Notes under the pieces: model-generated
The model's input: the letters and a program-made list of their open reading frames with translations, nothing else
What the model was told of the DNA's origin: nothing
The model's database searches: none
Part shown: in pieces, positions 1-10,933 of the stretch
Layout of the letters: every line of letters starts with the position of its first letter
Position numbering within the stretch: position 1 is the stretch's first letter
Assembly (NCBI GenBank): GCA_024449915.1
Contig: JAMZAV010004966.1
Span: forward strand, 1-64,000
Length of the DNA stretch: 64,000 bases
From: Sweltsa coloradensis
Lineage: Eukaryota; Arthropoda; Insecta; Plecoptera; Chloroperlidae
Reading direction: 5' to 3'
Position numbers and translations under genes: made by a program

Positions 1-25
1 CGGGGGGTTAAGTTTAACGTTTACA

Positions 26-1340
26 TTGGGGCCCCAAACCCCCAAAATTTTACTTAGCCCAAAACTAGCAGTAGCAGGGGAAACGGGGGGCCCCAAGGCC
101 CTTGGGGAACTTGGGTTTGAGGGTTCTGGTCAACGTTCGTGGGGTGAAACCCGGGGCCAAAAAAGCCCCTTGCTACTGTATGCCCTATTGCTCGACCCTT
201 CCCATCAGAAAGTTATTACATGCCCCCATTACTCACTAGCAGTACGGGGAGGCGCTGTTTTTGGAGGGTGCAACGCGTTGAACTGAAAGCCCCCTTTGCT
301 AGCTGTAGGGGTTGACCTATTGCTCAGAGTTACCATCAGTAATACGTTACATGCCCTTATACACTACAGTAGCAGGGGGGGGCGCTGTACTTTGGGGGGT
401 CAACGTCGTTGCAACTGTAACCCCCTGCTAGCTGTATGACCTCTTGCTCAAGCTCTCCCATCATAATTTTACGTTACATGACCATCTAGCACTGCAGTGG
501 GAGGGGAGGCAGCTGTACTTTGAGGGTTCCCCGTCGTTGAACTGAAAGCCCCCTTGCTGCGTATCCCTATTTTGCTCGGGAGCTTCCCATAAAAATTTAC
601 GTTACATCACCATTACTAGCTAGCAGGGGGGCAGCTGTATTTGGTGAGGGGTAAACGTCGTTCAAGGGGAACACCCTTGCAGCTGTATGACCAACTTGCT
701 CAGAGTCTACCATCAGTAATTTACGTTCAGACCTTTTCTAGCAGTAGCAGGGGGGGCAGCGTATTTTGGGAGGTGTCAACGTCTTTTGCAACTGTAAGCC
801 CCCTGCTAGCTGTAGGGGTAGCCCTATTTGCTAGGCTCTACCATCAAAGTTACGTTACATGCACCATTACTAGCACTAGCAGTAGCAGGGGGGCAGCTTA
901 CTTGTGAGGGTGTCAACGTCGTTGCAACTGAAAAACCCCCTTGCTACTGTGGGGGTATGACCTACTGCTCAGAGCTCTACATCAGTAAGTTACTTTACAT
1001 CACCTTTACTAGCAGTACGGGGGAGGAGCGTACTGTGAGGGTGCAACGTCGTTGCTGAAACCCCTTTGCTAGTTTTAGACCTACTTGTCAAGCCTCCCAT
1101 CAGAAAGTTACGTTACTGCACTTACTAGCAGTAGCAGGGGGGGGCATGTCTTGTGGGGGTGTCACGTGTTGCAACTGAAGCACCCTTTGCTAGCTGTAGG
1201 GGATGACCCTGCTCAAGCTTCCCATAGTAAGTTACGTTAAGCCCTTACTAGCGATGGGGGGAGGTTTACCTAGCTGCTGTACTGTGCGGGTGTAAAACGT
1301 TTTTGCAACTGTAAGCCCCCTTGCAGTGATGACCTACTTG
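26..1340. repeat. Degenerate satellite array, unit about 120-130 bp, ~10 copies
   Basis: A block recurs about ten times. Recognisable words are AGCAGTAGCAGGGGG, GTCAACGTCGTTGCAACTG, AAGCCCCCTTGCTAGCTG and AAGTTACGTTACATG, always in this order. Units differ mainly by single-base gains and losses in G, C and T runs, so much of the divergence could be sequencing noise. No long reading frame persists across units. The array touches the window edge, so its full size is unknown. Confidence 0.85.
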
Positions 1341-3110
1341 CTCGATTTATATATACCTCATTTCAGTTTGGGGGGGAAAACCCCTTCCGTGGGAGACCTT
1401 TTACACGTAACTTTCAAGTGGGTCAAAATCAATACATTTTCGGGGGTGGGAAAATTAAGTTTACTACAAGGTCGTTTTACACTGTCAACAAACAAATATC
1501 GGGAGGGAAGGATCTTTGCAAAAAGGAAGGAAAGCAGCTCCCCACATTTGTGCGCAGTCTGATCGATAAAACGTAAGGGTTTTTTCAAACTTGTATCGAA
1601 AACGATATCATAATATTGACAGTTTCTGTACGACGGACGAGAGTTTTTCGGCGGCGGTGGTGGTGGTGGGGGTGTGGTACCGACTAGCCATGAACACCTG
1701 TAGAGCACCTACGAGGGGGGTTCAGGGGGGACTCTGGTTCGTGAGCACAGCTGGGTTTACTCTAACAGCACCGTACTTCCCTTCCCAGACACCCTCTTTA
1801 CTTTAGTACGTCCCCACGATGTGAACCCTGCAGCTGGCCCCCACTAGATAGTCGTTTGATTGTTTGTTTTTGGTTTATTTCGTCATCCTATTTAGTACGC
1901 CCCCGCCCAGCCTAACATGATTTCGTATTATCAGACTCCCCCTAGTAGGCCTATTACCGCACAGACTCGTGGTTCGAACCCCGCTCGTGCAGTCCTACCT
2001 GGACGCCCGCGGTCCCGACCCACCAACAGGTGCAAGTTTTGCCAGTACAAGACAATGCCCGCAAATTTACAAAAATCTTTTTTGGGGGGACAAACGATGC
2101 TCCGATCAAAATCATCCGCGAGATGAGTCTCCGTCGTTCTCTCGGGCGAGGTGGGTGAGCTCGGCCGGCTCTTGCTCTACGGTTTTTAAACCCAGACCCT
2201 TTTTCGTTGCACGGCTGCCAATGGGCGGGGCGAAGCGCTCATACCCTGGGACGGCCGGGGACGTGGGCGCGGTCTCAGAGCGTGGGGAACGCACTTTTAA
2301 TTTTCCTCTAAATAAGAAACAAAGAAAAAAAATACTTTAATTTTGGAGGCCAATCTACTCGTTTCAGAACTGAGTCATCGGATTAAAACAAATCAAATGG
2401 TCGTTTTCAACCAACATTCGGGCGAGCCATCGACGAGTGGCTGTTGCATGCGATCGTTTCTTTCGGTCCCATGACTATGCGACCAACCGAGCTCGCTGTA
2501 AAAAATCACGTTTTTGTTGAGAAAAAAACGAAGACTCTTTTTTTCCGAGGGAAAACCTTCCCGCGGGACCTACAAATAAAACAGGCCATTTGGGTTGCCC
2601 TTATCCGAATGGTTTCGCGAATCAAAAAATACCAGACTCTAATCCCGACTTAGGGAAGAGAAAAGTAGAGGCTATACTCCCAAAAAGGAGGGCTTGAGCC
2701 CCCATGGGAAAATGGGCAATCGGCAAAGGTACGGCCGCCCGTAGGTTTTCGGGGATATATTTACTAACCGAAGTAGCCCAAAAAAAAAGGGAAAAGAAAG
2801 TAGAAAACCACAATGTAAGGGGAAAAAAGGAAATTGGAGAGAAAAATGAAAGAAAAAAAGCTAAAAAGGGGAGCATTTTTCCCCCCGAAACTATGAGGCG
2901 AGTTGGGTAGATCTTTACCATCGGTCTTCGAAAACCCTCCCCCTTTCCTACGACCTTACATGATAACGACGATAGCAACCCGGGCCCATTTTTTTTTCCC
3001 CCTTCGGCCGATCGTCCACTCTAGCTAGACCCAGTCCATAGATACTAGTCTCCCGTCTTCCCAGCTAGGTATTCCTTTCCCCCCGGGGCGGGCTAGCAGG
3101 TTTTGGGCTA
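1341..3110. other. No gene seen; homopolymer-rich, low-quality-looking stretch
   Basis: Only short uninterrupted frames of no recognisable family are present. A B-box-like GGTTCGAACCCC lies near 1972, which could be part of a tRNA-derived SINE, but no A box was convincing. The stretch ends in a run of 16 G at about 3111-3126. Long A, T, C and G runs suggest unpolished sequence. Confidence 0.5.
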
Positions 3111-3489
3111 GGGGGGGGGGGGGGGGCAGGAAATTTTTTTGGGGGCGCGACTAAAAAAAAAAAAAAGCTTGAAAGATACCAAAATGTGTCAAATTAAACT
3201 TTTTTATTCTGCAAAAAGATTTCAGTATAAAACACGGAAAGATAATTCATCACAAAAAATAAATGGAAATGTCATTTTGTAAAAAAAAGTGCCAAAACTT
3301 GGGGAGCTAGAATATTCTTTTATCGGAAAAATGGATGGTTCTAAACGGAAAATTGAAACAAAAGGGCAAAACTGTTCTGCGCAGGTTTTTCAACAAGGGG
3401 CAATGGACCTACAAAGGCGACAAAGGACGAAGGTGTCACAAGGATTTTCGTATTTATTTTTTCACATAATATATGTATTTTTGGGGTTG

Positions 3490-3543
3490 GGAGGTGGTTA
3501 GGGGCGCCAGGACAACCCTTCCCCCCTACTGGCTACGCCACTG
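3490..3543 (-). mobile_element. Possible hAT-type element end
   Basis: Read on the minus strand this edge starts CAGTGGCGTAGCCAGTAGGGGG, which resembles TIRs of hAT-like elements and of the better-supported copy ending at 13793. I could not find the partner end or an 8-bp target duplication. Confidence 0.3.
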
Positions 3544-3899
3544 CTTCCGGAGGGTGGCGCATTTATGATGATCGAACCATAGTGCTATTTATAACTCCAT
3601 GATCGAACGGTTGAAGCGCCCCCAAACCAAATAACTAGAACGAAGCGTATTAGTGTAACCTTGAAGTGTTATCACTAACCTTGATTGGTATGGGCGTGAG
3701 CGTGTGGTCGTGGGGTTTCGAAGCCTCTCCCCTACATCTTTGTCCCTGGTAGGTATTTGTATTTTCTGCGCAAATAACATATTAGATGTTATGTTATCAA
3801 TCAATCAATGGTATCACAATATAATCACTCACTTTGCTACAGAAATTCACAATACAAATAAATCGGATACGAATCATATCTGAAAAGTGTGTTTGTAAA

Positions 3900-4075
3900 A
3901 GTTACATTCGCTGTTCGCACCACAGCTCGCACTGTGACCACCGAATGGGAGAAATTAACGAACAAGAAGAGCTCTATGAAAGAGTGTCAGTGTAGAAAGA
4001 AACTATTGTTTTAAAACTAAGATTTTAATATTACGTTAATGTAATAACAAAATAAAGCCACTTACTTACTTAATA
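3900..4075 (+). repeat. Possible LINE 3' tail
   Basis: The stretch ends in AATAAAGCCACTTACTTACTTA, that is a polyadenylation-like signal followed by a short ACTT microsatellite, the way many non-LTR retrotransposons end. No reverse transcriptase sequence was recognised upstream, so this is a weak call. Confidence 0.25.
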
Positions 4076-4077
4076 GC

Positions 4078-4323
4078 TTGATGTTAGCTGAAGACCTCAA
4101 TGCGCGGGTGCATCAGGATGGCGACACTGTTCTCACTCTCAAGTGTGGTGCGGACTGCGTCATCTACATCAACAACACCACAATCACGTGTCTCAAGTTT
4201 GAAGCCCGCCCGACGCGTGCCGACGCTCTGTCAAGCTTTGCTAGATTTCTCTTATTTTGGCCTTTCCTTTGTGTGTATAGGGGTCCCATTCTTCTAGTAG
4301 TAAGTACTGATGGTAGGCTCTAG
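4078..4323 (+). other. Open frame of unknown nature (81 codons)
   Basis: The frame has reasonable codon variety in its first 55 codons, including the stretch DTVLTLKCGADCVIYINNTT, then degrades into T-rich sequence. It follows a LINE-like tail and lies just before a long inverted repeat, so it is more likely a transposon or old gene fragment than a host exon. The opposite strand is also partly open. I recognise no family. Confidence 0.15.
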
Positions 4324-4579
4324 GTGAGTGCAAAGATAAGATACTACCATGGATACTACTATTAATAACTACGTGCGAAACAGGTAGGGGCGTGCCCTTT
4401 CATTCATGGTTGGGTTATGGGTTGTTTGTTGTTTTGTTTCTCCTACTATTGATCATCCTTTCGGTGGTAGGTTTTAGTTTTCCATTTTTCTCGCCATTAA
4501 ACTTCCTTCGTTTCTCGGTTTCCTTCCTTTCCCTTTGCTACTTTGTTTCGGTCTCCCATTGGCAGGGATTTACATTACG

Positions 4580-4780
4580 GGTTTGGTTGGGACCGGCCAA
4601 CTTTTCATGTTAGGGGAAAAGTAGGTTAGGGGGAGTGGGGGGGGGGCGCGAAGCGCGTATGTTTTTCAATATTATTATTAATTATTAAACATACGCGCTT
4701 CGCGCCCCCCCCCTCTTCCCCTAACCTACTTTTCCCATCCGAAGACAGTGTTGAAAAAGTTGGCCTGTCCCAACCGAACA
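4580..4780. repeat. Long perfect-type hairpin (foldback element)
   Basis: About 85-90 bases at 4581-4664 are repeated in inverted orientation at 4687-4780, around a short AT-rich loop. Matching landmarks are GGTTGGGACCGGCCAAC on the left with GTTGGCCTGTCCCAACC on the right, and AAACATACGCGCTTCGCGC against GCGCGAAGCGCGTATGTTT at the tip. No target duplication was identified. Confidence 0.85.
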
Positions 4781-4945
4781 AGTAGGCCTACCGAGGTTTG
4801 GGCTTGAGTTTAGACTGGAAAACTTTGAGGTGCTTTCCCCCACTCTGAGACTATTCCACTCGTCATTCATTCAAGCTCTTTAAGAGCTGATAATAAATAC
4901 GGTACTTCTGTAGGCCTACTTGGCAGGTCCCAAACTTTTATACAC

Positions 4946-5072
4946 TAACGGAAAGGATTTCGGGTGCGTCTTTTCGAAAATATCCTAGAACTAGCGCGGC
5001 GCACTGTAGCCAGCGGAAAGTTCGGCTAACCTAACGAAAGTAGTTTTTTAACGGAAAGGATTTCGGGTGCGT
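4946..5072. repeat. Direct repeat of 24 bases, 103 apart
   Basis: TAACGGAAAGGATTTCGGGT followed by GCGT occurs at 4946 and again at 5049. It flanks a short unique segment and has no recognised function. Confidence 0.7.
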
Positions 5073-5354
5073 ATGATTCATTGAAAAAAAATGTGGGGGA
5101 CCCGCCAAGTACAGAAGTGCCATAAATACAAGGTCTACAATTCAGTACAAACCTAACCTGCAATTTGTGTCACAACTCACAATATTCTACTTTATGGGGT
5201 AGGCCTACCCCCGGTTCAAACCGACGTGCGCGCGCCAGCCAACCTAACCTACACAATGCGATTTAAGTCACTCCAGGGCCTATAAAGTTAACAACACTTT
5301 TTGCATTGAAAACGAGGTAGGCCTACCTAAGTACCTAAACTACACTTTTTGCGT

Positions 5355-5600
5355 TGATAAGTTCAAGTTCAAGTTCTTTATTCATCCGTGGATTCATATA
5401 AGATACAAATATGGATGTCGTCATGGTCTATTAGGCCCTACTAAGATTAAAGACATAGAATAAAATATAATAGGGCCTAGATAGAGAATAATAAATAACA
5501 AGATAAATAAATTCACATGCAAAGAATAAGTAGGCCTGGTAGGGCCTACATGTACTTTCAAGAAAATGTCTTCTTAATAACACTGTTCAACGTATAGCTA
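5355..5600 (-). repeat. Possible LINE 3' end, minus orientation
   Basis: AAGTTCAAGTTCAAGTTC followed by TTTATTCAT reads on the minus strand as ATGAATAAAG plus a (AACTTG)n tail. This layout is typical of some non-LTR retrotransposon 3' ends. No coding part was recognised. Confidence 0.35.
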
Positions 5601-5914
5601 TTTAAACCGGTAATGAGTATATATACAGAGTGAATGCACAAAATGAATGTATAAAATGAATGTACAAAATGAAAGTATTTGCAAGTTATGCAGGAGAAGT
5701 AGGCCCTAGCTCTTGGAGGGAGTAGTAGCTCTGGGATAGGAGGAAGGTTTTCAAAAGAGATTTAAAGGAGGTCATGGAGGTTAGTTAGTGGTTAGTGGGG
5801 GGGGGGGGGGGCGCTAAGCATCATGGGGGGGGAGAAGGTACTACAAAGGCTAGCTACATTTCATGTTGCATGTTTGGTAAAAAATTGTGGCATGAAGCAG
5901 GGTACCCTATAGGG

Positions 5915-6240
5915 TATATTTGCAGTCGTTTAACCAGTTCTTACTCGAACACCGAAGTTAAGCAACATCGGGCGTGGTCAGGGGTTGAGTGGGTGACAGC
6001 TTTGCCCTGAAACACACGTATACCGCTGGCTAGAGCAGACTAGGGTTTGAAAGCTTTGTGTGATTGCTTCGTTCTCTTTGGCGTCTGCTCGGCAGTCCGG
6101 GTTAGTGGAGGAACCTATATGACGGTCAAAGTTACACCGTCCTTTCGGATGGGACATAAAGCCGTTGGTCCCCTTAGTACTTTTCGAATGGAGTAGGCTA
6201 CGTGCGGGTACGGGTTTCCCCTCCTCCCTTCTCTAATAAA
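5915..6240 (+). mobile_element. SINE with 5S rRNA-derived head
   Basis: The head matches the middle of animal 5S rRNA: CACCGAAGTTAAGCAACATC at about 5950 and GAGTGGGTGAC near 5989 sit in the right order and spacing for the internal pol III promoter. About 130 bases later comes CCTTTCGGATGGGACATAAA at about 6140, which resembles the conserved central domain shared by several metazoan SINE families. A 5S head joined to a conserved core and an AT-rich tail is the SINE3 layout. The 5S part is too diverged to be a functional 5S gene. The naming of the core domain is from memory. Confidence 0.75.
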
Positions 6241-7520
6241 TTTACACTAGTAGATTAACATTATCCGTTGCAAATAGAGACTAAATAAAAAAATTATCCT
6301 AGATCAGAGTCGATAAAGAAGTTTCACCATTGCAATAAAAATGGCAAAAAAAAACACTTCTGTAGGCCACTGTAAGGTACCTACCCTAGGCACCTTCGCG
6401 AACGATTCATCAATGCATATGCATACTCCCTGCATTCCTAAATCCGCAAACATTTGTAACAGTGCAATTTTCAAGAGAAAAATGTCCTTGATTGTATTCA
6501 AGTTGATAGCATATCCAAGTCGAAGGTCCTCTGGAAATGTCTTAAAGATTGGAGTCACGGCTAGACCCAATCTCCCAAGCTATTTTTCCAAGAGTAAGTA
6601 AGCTACCGTAGTCAAATTAAAGTTTTTGCTACCTATGCTCATCCAATTTTCGGCCATTCCATAGTTGCGGGTGTGACACATTACACACTTACAATACCTG
6701 CCAAGTGTTTATAAATTACAAATTGATACCCAAGACATTGTATACATTCATTGTTGCCATAAGATGTACAAATACACCAAATTTCAACTTTCTGTGACTT
6801 TAAGAAATCATGAGTCCTAATAAAAATTAAAACAGGTGTTGCGGGTGTGACACTTTTTGCCACTGTATTTACACCCTTACATGAACATGTGCAAAAGTCT
6901 GTGAATATAGGACCCCTTGGATAGGCAACTATTTTTTTCCTAAAGCATTATAGAACACCCTTAAAATAAAATATAAGGAATAGTGGCTCAAATAATTTAA
7001 AAGCCGATTTATGGTGGTTTGAAGATGTTGCGGGTGTGACAAGGAAATGTTGCGGGTGTGACGTAGTGCACAAATATAACATTAAATACGAGTTTTTGTA
7101 TGTAGATTATAATTTGGTTGGCAGTTTTCTTACATACTTCATGAATACTCAATACTATAATGTAAGTTAACAAATATGCATGCTAAATATGATAGTATTT
7201 AAAAAAGGTAGGCTAGCCTATTATCAAATAAAGTGTTGCATTGTAATTTTTTTAATGAAATATGGGTCCTCGTCACTGATTATTTTTTTATTAAACTTTG
7301 AAGTAGGGGCTAATACCATAAAAAGAGGATAAACTAATAATATCTTATCATTTATAATTAATGCTGCTTTATCATTATTCATGCATGCCTAATCACTGAC
7401 GAACTTTATTGCCCACGATTGTTGTGAAGTATTGGAGGAGCTACCATCTTCTTGATAGGTAACGTCTTTGTTCTCGCATGACGTATTCACAATATTCGCC
7501 ATCTCAAGGTCGTCTGCGCG

Positions 7521-7576
7521 TGACGTCAGTTTCAAAGATGGCGGCCGCCTTGGGTTCACCCCTAGAGGTGGTATAG
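7521..7576 (+). promoter_or_regulatory. Promoter-like cluster: CRE plus YY1-type site over an ATG
   Basis: A full cAMP-response element TGACGTCA (7521-7528) is followed by AAGATGGCGGC (7535-7545), the YY1 consensus often found at transcription starts. The ATG at 7538 has a good Kozak context and opens a frame of 12 codons that reaches TAG at 7574, with a weak GT donor just before. It could be a start site or first exon of the downstream formin gene. That link is an inference from position only. Confidence 0.3.
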
Positions 7577-9015
7577 GCTCACCTGCTTCTAGCAGGCATA
7601 GATTCTGTAGGCCTACTGTACCACCGCGAAATATGACGATTCTGTTAGTTATTTCAATTTAGTGGTAAAGAAGAAAGCCTAACCATGCATAGGGGGCAAC
7701 GCATTGTCAACACTGGTTAGTGAAATATATTTTTAAACGTGCGTTATTTAATCCTTATTTAGTCAGCTCGCTCACTCTCAGCTACAAGAACTGATTTTGA
7801 GCGGGGGTCAAAACGAGTTACTATTGCTGTTCATTGCTAGGACGTCTCAGTGTATTAATTAATGGTTTCATTCCAGTATCAGTAGTCGGTACATAGATAA
7901 TTTTGTTCAAATAAAATAACACTAAATGCCAAATTCATTTAGGCCTACCAACCAATAAAAACCAATGCAATATTAGCTTCAATGTTTTCTATTCCCTTAT
8001 AACTATATTGTTAGTTAATTAATTCAAGAAGCTAAAACCCTTTGCCTAAAACGGCACAGCATGAGACCATAAAATATTATCACATATTTTGTAATCAGTA
8101 ATCACGGAACAGTCTTCCAAAAATAACTAGATTGTTGAACCATGCCTACAAAACAGTGCTGTTTCTGCAGCCATTTGTCATCAAGGCTCGTTATATCTAT
8201 CTATTTAAATAAACCAGAAAAGTTCAATCAGCAGCATCGAATTGCGTACAACGCTTTTTGCCTTGTGATAAAAAAATAATTCTCTATACAGCATCTCTCT
8301 TACGTAGGTCTTTCTCATTTAAAAAAAAAACATAAAATTATATTACGAGTTGAGATACACGATTGAAATAAACAAATAAGACAATAGTAAAGCAGATCCA
8401 CAGGTAATCCTTCCCTAACGTATTATACTCTTACTCACATGTAAATAAATATAACCCAGGTTATAGTTCAGTGAGTGATTTTGTAATAGATGACTAAAGG
8501 CTATAACATCATTGAGAATAGAACGTTCTATACTCAATGGCAACATCCTAACTGCAGAGTTACTTGCTTGCTGTGCTATATTTCAATAACGCTAGTTATT
8601 AAAAGTCCATGGTCAAGGACTGATCTTGTTCAAGACATTTTATTTGTGTATTGGTCCATTCGTCATTTTTGCTAAGACTGAAACCATATTATCCCAGTTT
8701 CACTTTCGTGTTGCTCGCACATGTGCACCGTTCATGTAGGCCTATTATTGTTTGCTTTTGTTTTACGATTGATAATATTTATCATATTATTGTTTTGTAT
8801 TAAGACGAAGATCACAATGTCAAAACATAACATGAGCATTAGCCCATTTCGTAAAAAAGATTCTCTGGCGTCATGCGTGTGAATAATAAAACTTTAACTG
8901 TCAATACAATATAAATGTATATAGACTACACTAGAACTGGGACTAGACCTTCGCAATAGAAGGCCACCGTAATTTTTATTTCCATTATGCTTATTAATTT
9001 TGTTACCATAGTTAC

Positions 9016-9044
9016 TATGGAATGGTATGGTATGGTATGGTATG
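9016..9044. repeat. (TATGG)n microsatellite
   Basis: TGGTATGGTATGGTATGGTA shows about five tandem copies of a 5-base unit. Confidence 0.85.
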
Positions 9045-9761
9045 TTATGAACACATAAACATGAACAAAACCAAAATCCTAAAACAGGCATGCGAGTTGA
9101 ATAATCGCCAAATTTCTCTATTATAGTTCGGGTTGTAAAATATCATGTTTGAAATTATTATGTCTATACTTATAGAGTAGTTGATTACCGTTACACATAA
9201 TGACAGTAAATAGCAATAATACAATAGCTTGGATTAGTTTTTACACGACTGATATGTAATGTTTGAACTATGATTTCCCAATATTGAGCATATATTTTAT
9301 CCTTCGTTTTCTACAATGTTTTACGGTATTACCAAACATTTGTATGATTTATGTTTGTGTTCCTGATTAAGAAATGTATCAGACGAATAAGGTTCAACCA
9401 GGTTCATTGCGGCTTCTTTCACGACGTTTTATTTGACGCGTTTATACTGTTTCGTCTCCATTGAATCTCCATTGAAACACGCGCTAACCGCTAACCGGCC
9501 GTAGCAGCTAAACCCAAGGGCTCTAGGGACACGGGCGGCCGCTAGGGGCGTATCGCTTGTCTGCGATGGCGAATCGGGCCATACCCAATAGTTGCCACAA
9601 GGATGCATGCATAAACTTAAGCCTAAGGGTTACTTCACTGGTTTCATCATCAAATCTACGATTTCAGCATAATACTGCTTGTCGGTATTTTTCCCCCATT
9701 TACCGCAAGTGAAACGAGGACAAAATCACTGACGTTAATATCTAGGGCAGGATTGTTGACG

Positions 9762-10028
9762 GAAGCGCAGACATCCGAAAAAATAATCACTTTTGTTAAC
9801 TTAGGAAACTCGACTTTTAGTTCAGCAAAAATCTTTTTGAGGAATGCCCACACTGCATGTTTGTTATGTGTCAAGTCATCACTTTCAACCGCGAAGGACC
9901 TCGTAACGTCATCTTTTAATCAAGCGCAGGCTGTAAAAACAGTAATTTGATCATGACTCCAATGAGCGCTCTGAATCTCGTCTTGAATGATTGCCGAAAA
10001 ATTTTCAGCAAAGTCGACTTGAAGTACA
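9762..10028 (-). pseudogene. Transposon-associated ORF fragment (uncharacterised family)
   Basis: The minus strand reads LQVDFAENFS, then DEIQSAHWSHDQITVFTACA, a TGA stop where Trp is expected, LKDDVTRSFAVESDDLTHNK and finally KVIIFSDVCAS. I recognise this pattern (VDFAENFS, HWSH, SDDL, FSDG) from large uncharacterised, repetitive, probably transposon-encoded proteins of invertebrates; the superfamily is not certain. One in-frame stop and loss of frame on both sides show it is dead. It lies just inside the right-hand cluster of TTGCGGGTGTGAC motifs. Confidence 0.6.
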
Positions 10029-10865
10029 AATTTTCGTTTTCCGGTACCTATCTAATCTCTCTTTTGCATTTTCAAAATACGTTGACTGCTGTGTTATATG
10101 TGTATTACTTAAGCTACCTAAACTAGGTAGGCCTAAGAGGCAATTTTTTTTACCTATTTGACTGTAGCCCTGGCATTATCATACAATTCAATAATCATGT
10201 CACACCCGCAACATAACTGTTTGTCACACCCGCAACACAATTTCAACCACTTCTAGTCAGTGCATCTCAGTTTTCTCTGTTGGATATGATAAGTCATACA
10301 ACCCAACCTTAAAATAAAGTACTCTCCAACTTTTGTTAGCCATAATCTTAACACTATCATAGTTTATTGTAGTTTTGTGTTGCGGGTGTGACATGTATTC
10401 ATAACATCTTAAATGATACAAAATTTAAGTAAAACTTACTCCGTGTTCAGTTTTTCCAACTAAAATACTTCACAACATCATTAAGTGTTGATATACAAAA
10501 GAAAGAACTTCACACAGCTGACCTAAAAGAAATTGGAGGGCTTACAATTTAGGGGATGTGGCACTATAATAAAAACAATAACTTTACACCAACTTTGAAG
10601 CACTGTAAAACACATAATTGACTACCCACAAAGAAAGCAAAGACATTTTTAAATTCAGTGGAGTTTTGACTTTAATTTTTGACCCATCAATACACTATTG
10701 GGTAAAAATTATTTTTCACTTGTCAGGCTCACTTTGCTGTGGAATGGCCGTTTTCTACCTTAGAATTTGTAGGCCCGCCTACCTGATGTTATCTAGCCCC
10801 TTGTCCAGGGGCCTAGGATCTTTGTTTGTGCAATCAGTAACATCATTTTCATTATTTGACCGCAG

Positions 10866-10933
10866 AAAAGCTGTTGAACTCCGAAGGTCGAGAACTGCGG
10901 CGAGCTCTCTTCTCTCTGAAACAAATCTTCCAG
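10866..10933 (+). CDS. FHOD: FHOD exon: end of N-terminal helix, [14 protein letters not shown]
   Basis: The acceptor TGACCGCAG precedes an exon reading [19 protein letters not shown] then IFQ, followed by the donor GTAAGC. The corresponding human FHOD1 segment reads [15 protein letters not shown]. It starts with two bases of a split Glu codon and ends in phase 0, which joins cleanly to EDKDLV of the next exon. This is the most upstream FHOD exon I can support. Confidence 0.9.

Larger units (their letters stand above)
6665..10392. mobile_element. Candidate DNA transposon remnant marked by TTGCGGGTGTGAC motifs
   Basis: The 13-mer TTGCGGGTGTGAC occurs at 6665, 6839, 7028 and 7050 on the plus strand, inverted at 10199 and 10223, and again on the plus strand at 10380. 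Paired copies sit 22-24 bases apart. Between the two clusters is a decayed transposase-like coding piece (9762-10028, minus). Clustered subterminal repeats in opposite orientation around a transposase relic suggest transposase-binding sites near element ends. Exact ends and a target duplication were not found. Confidence 0.4.

Noticed and set aside
1358..1708. 116-codon minus frame with a poly-Pro run
   Set aside because: The proline run comes from a GGTGGTGGTGG repeat next to the satellite; no other coding sign.
5935..6010. Functional 5S rRNA gene
   Set aside because: Only the central part matches, the ends are diverged and a SINE core follows.
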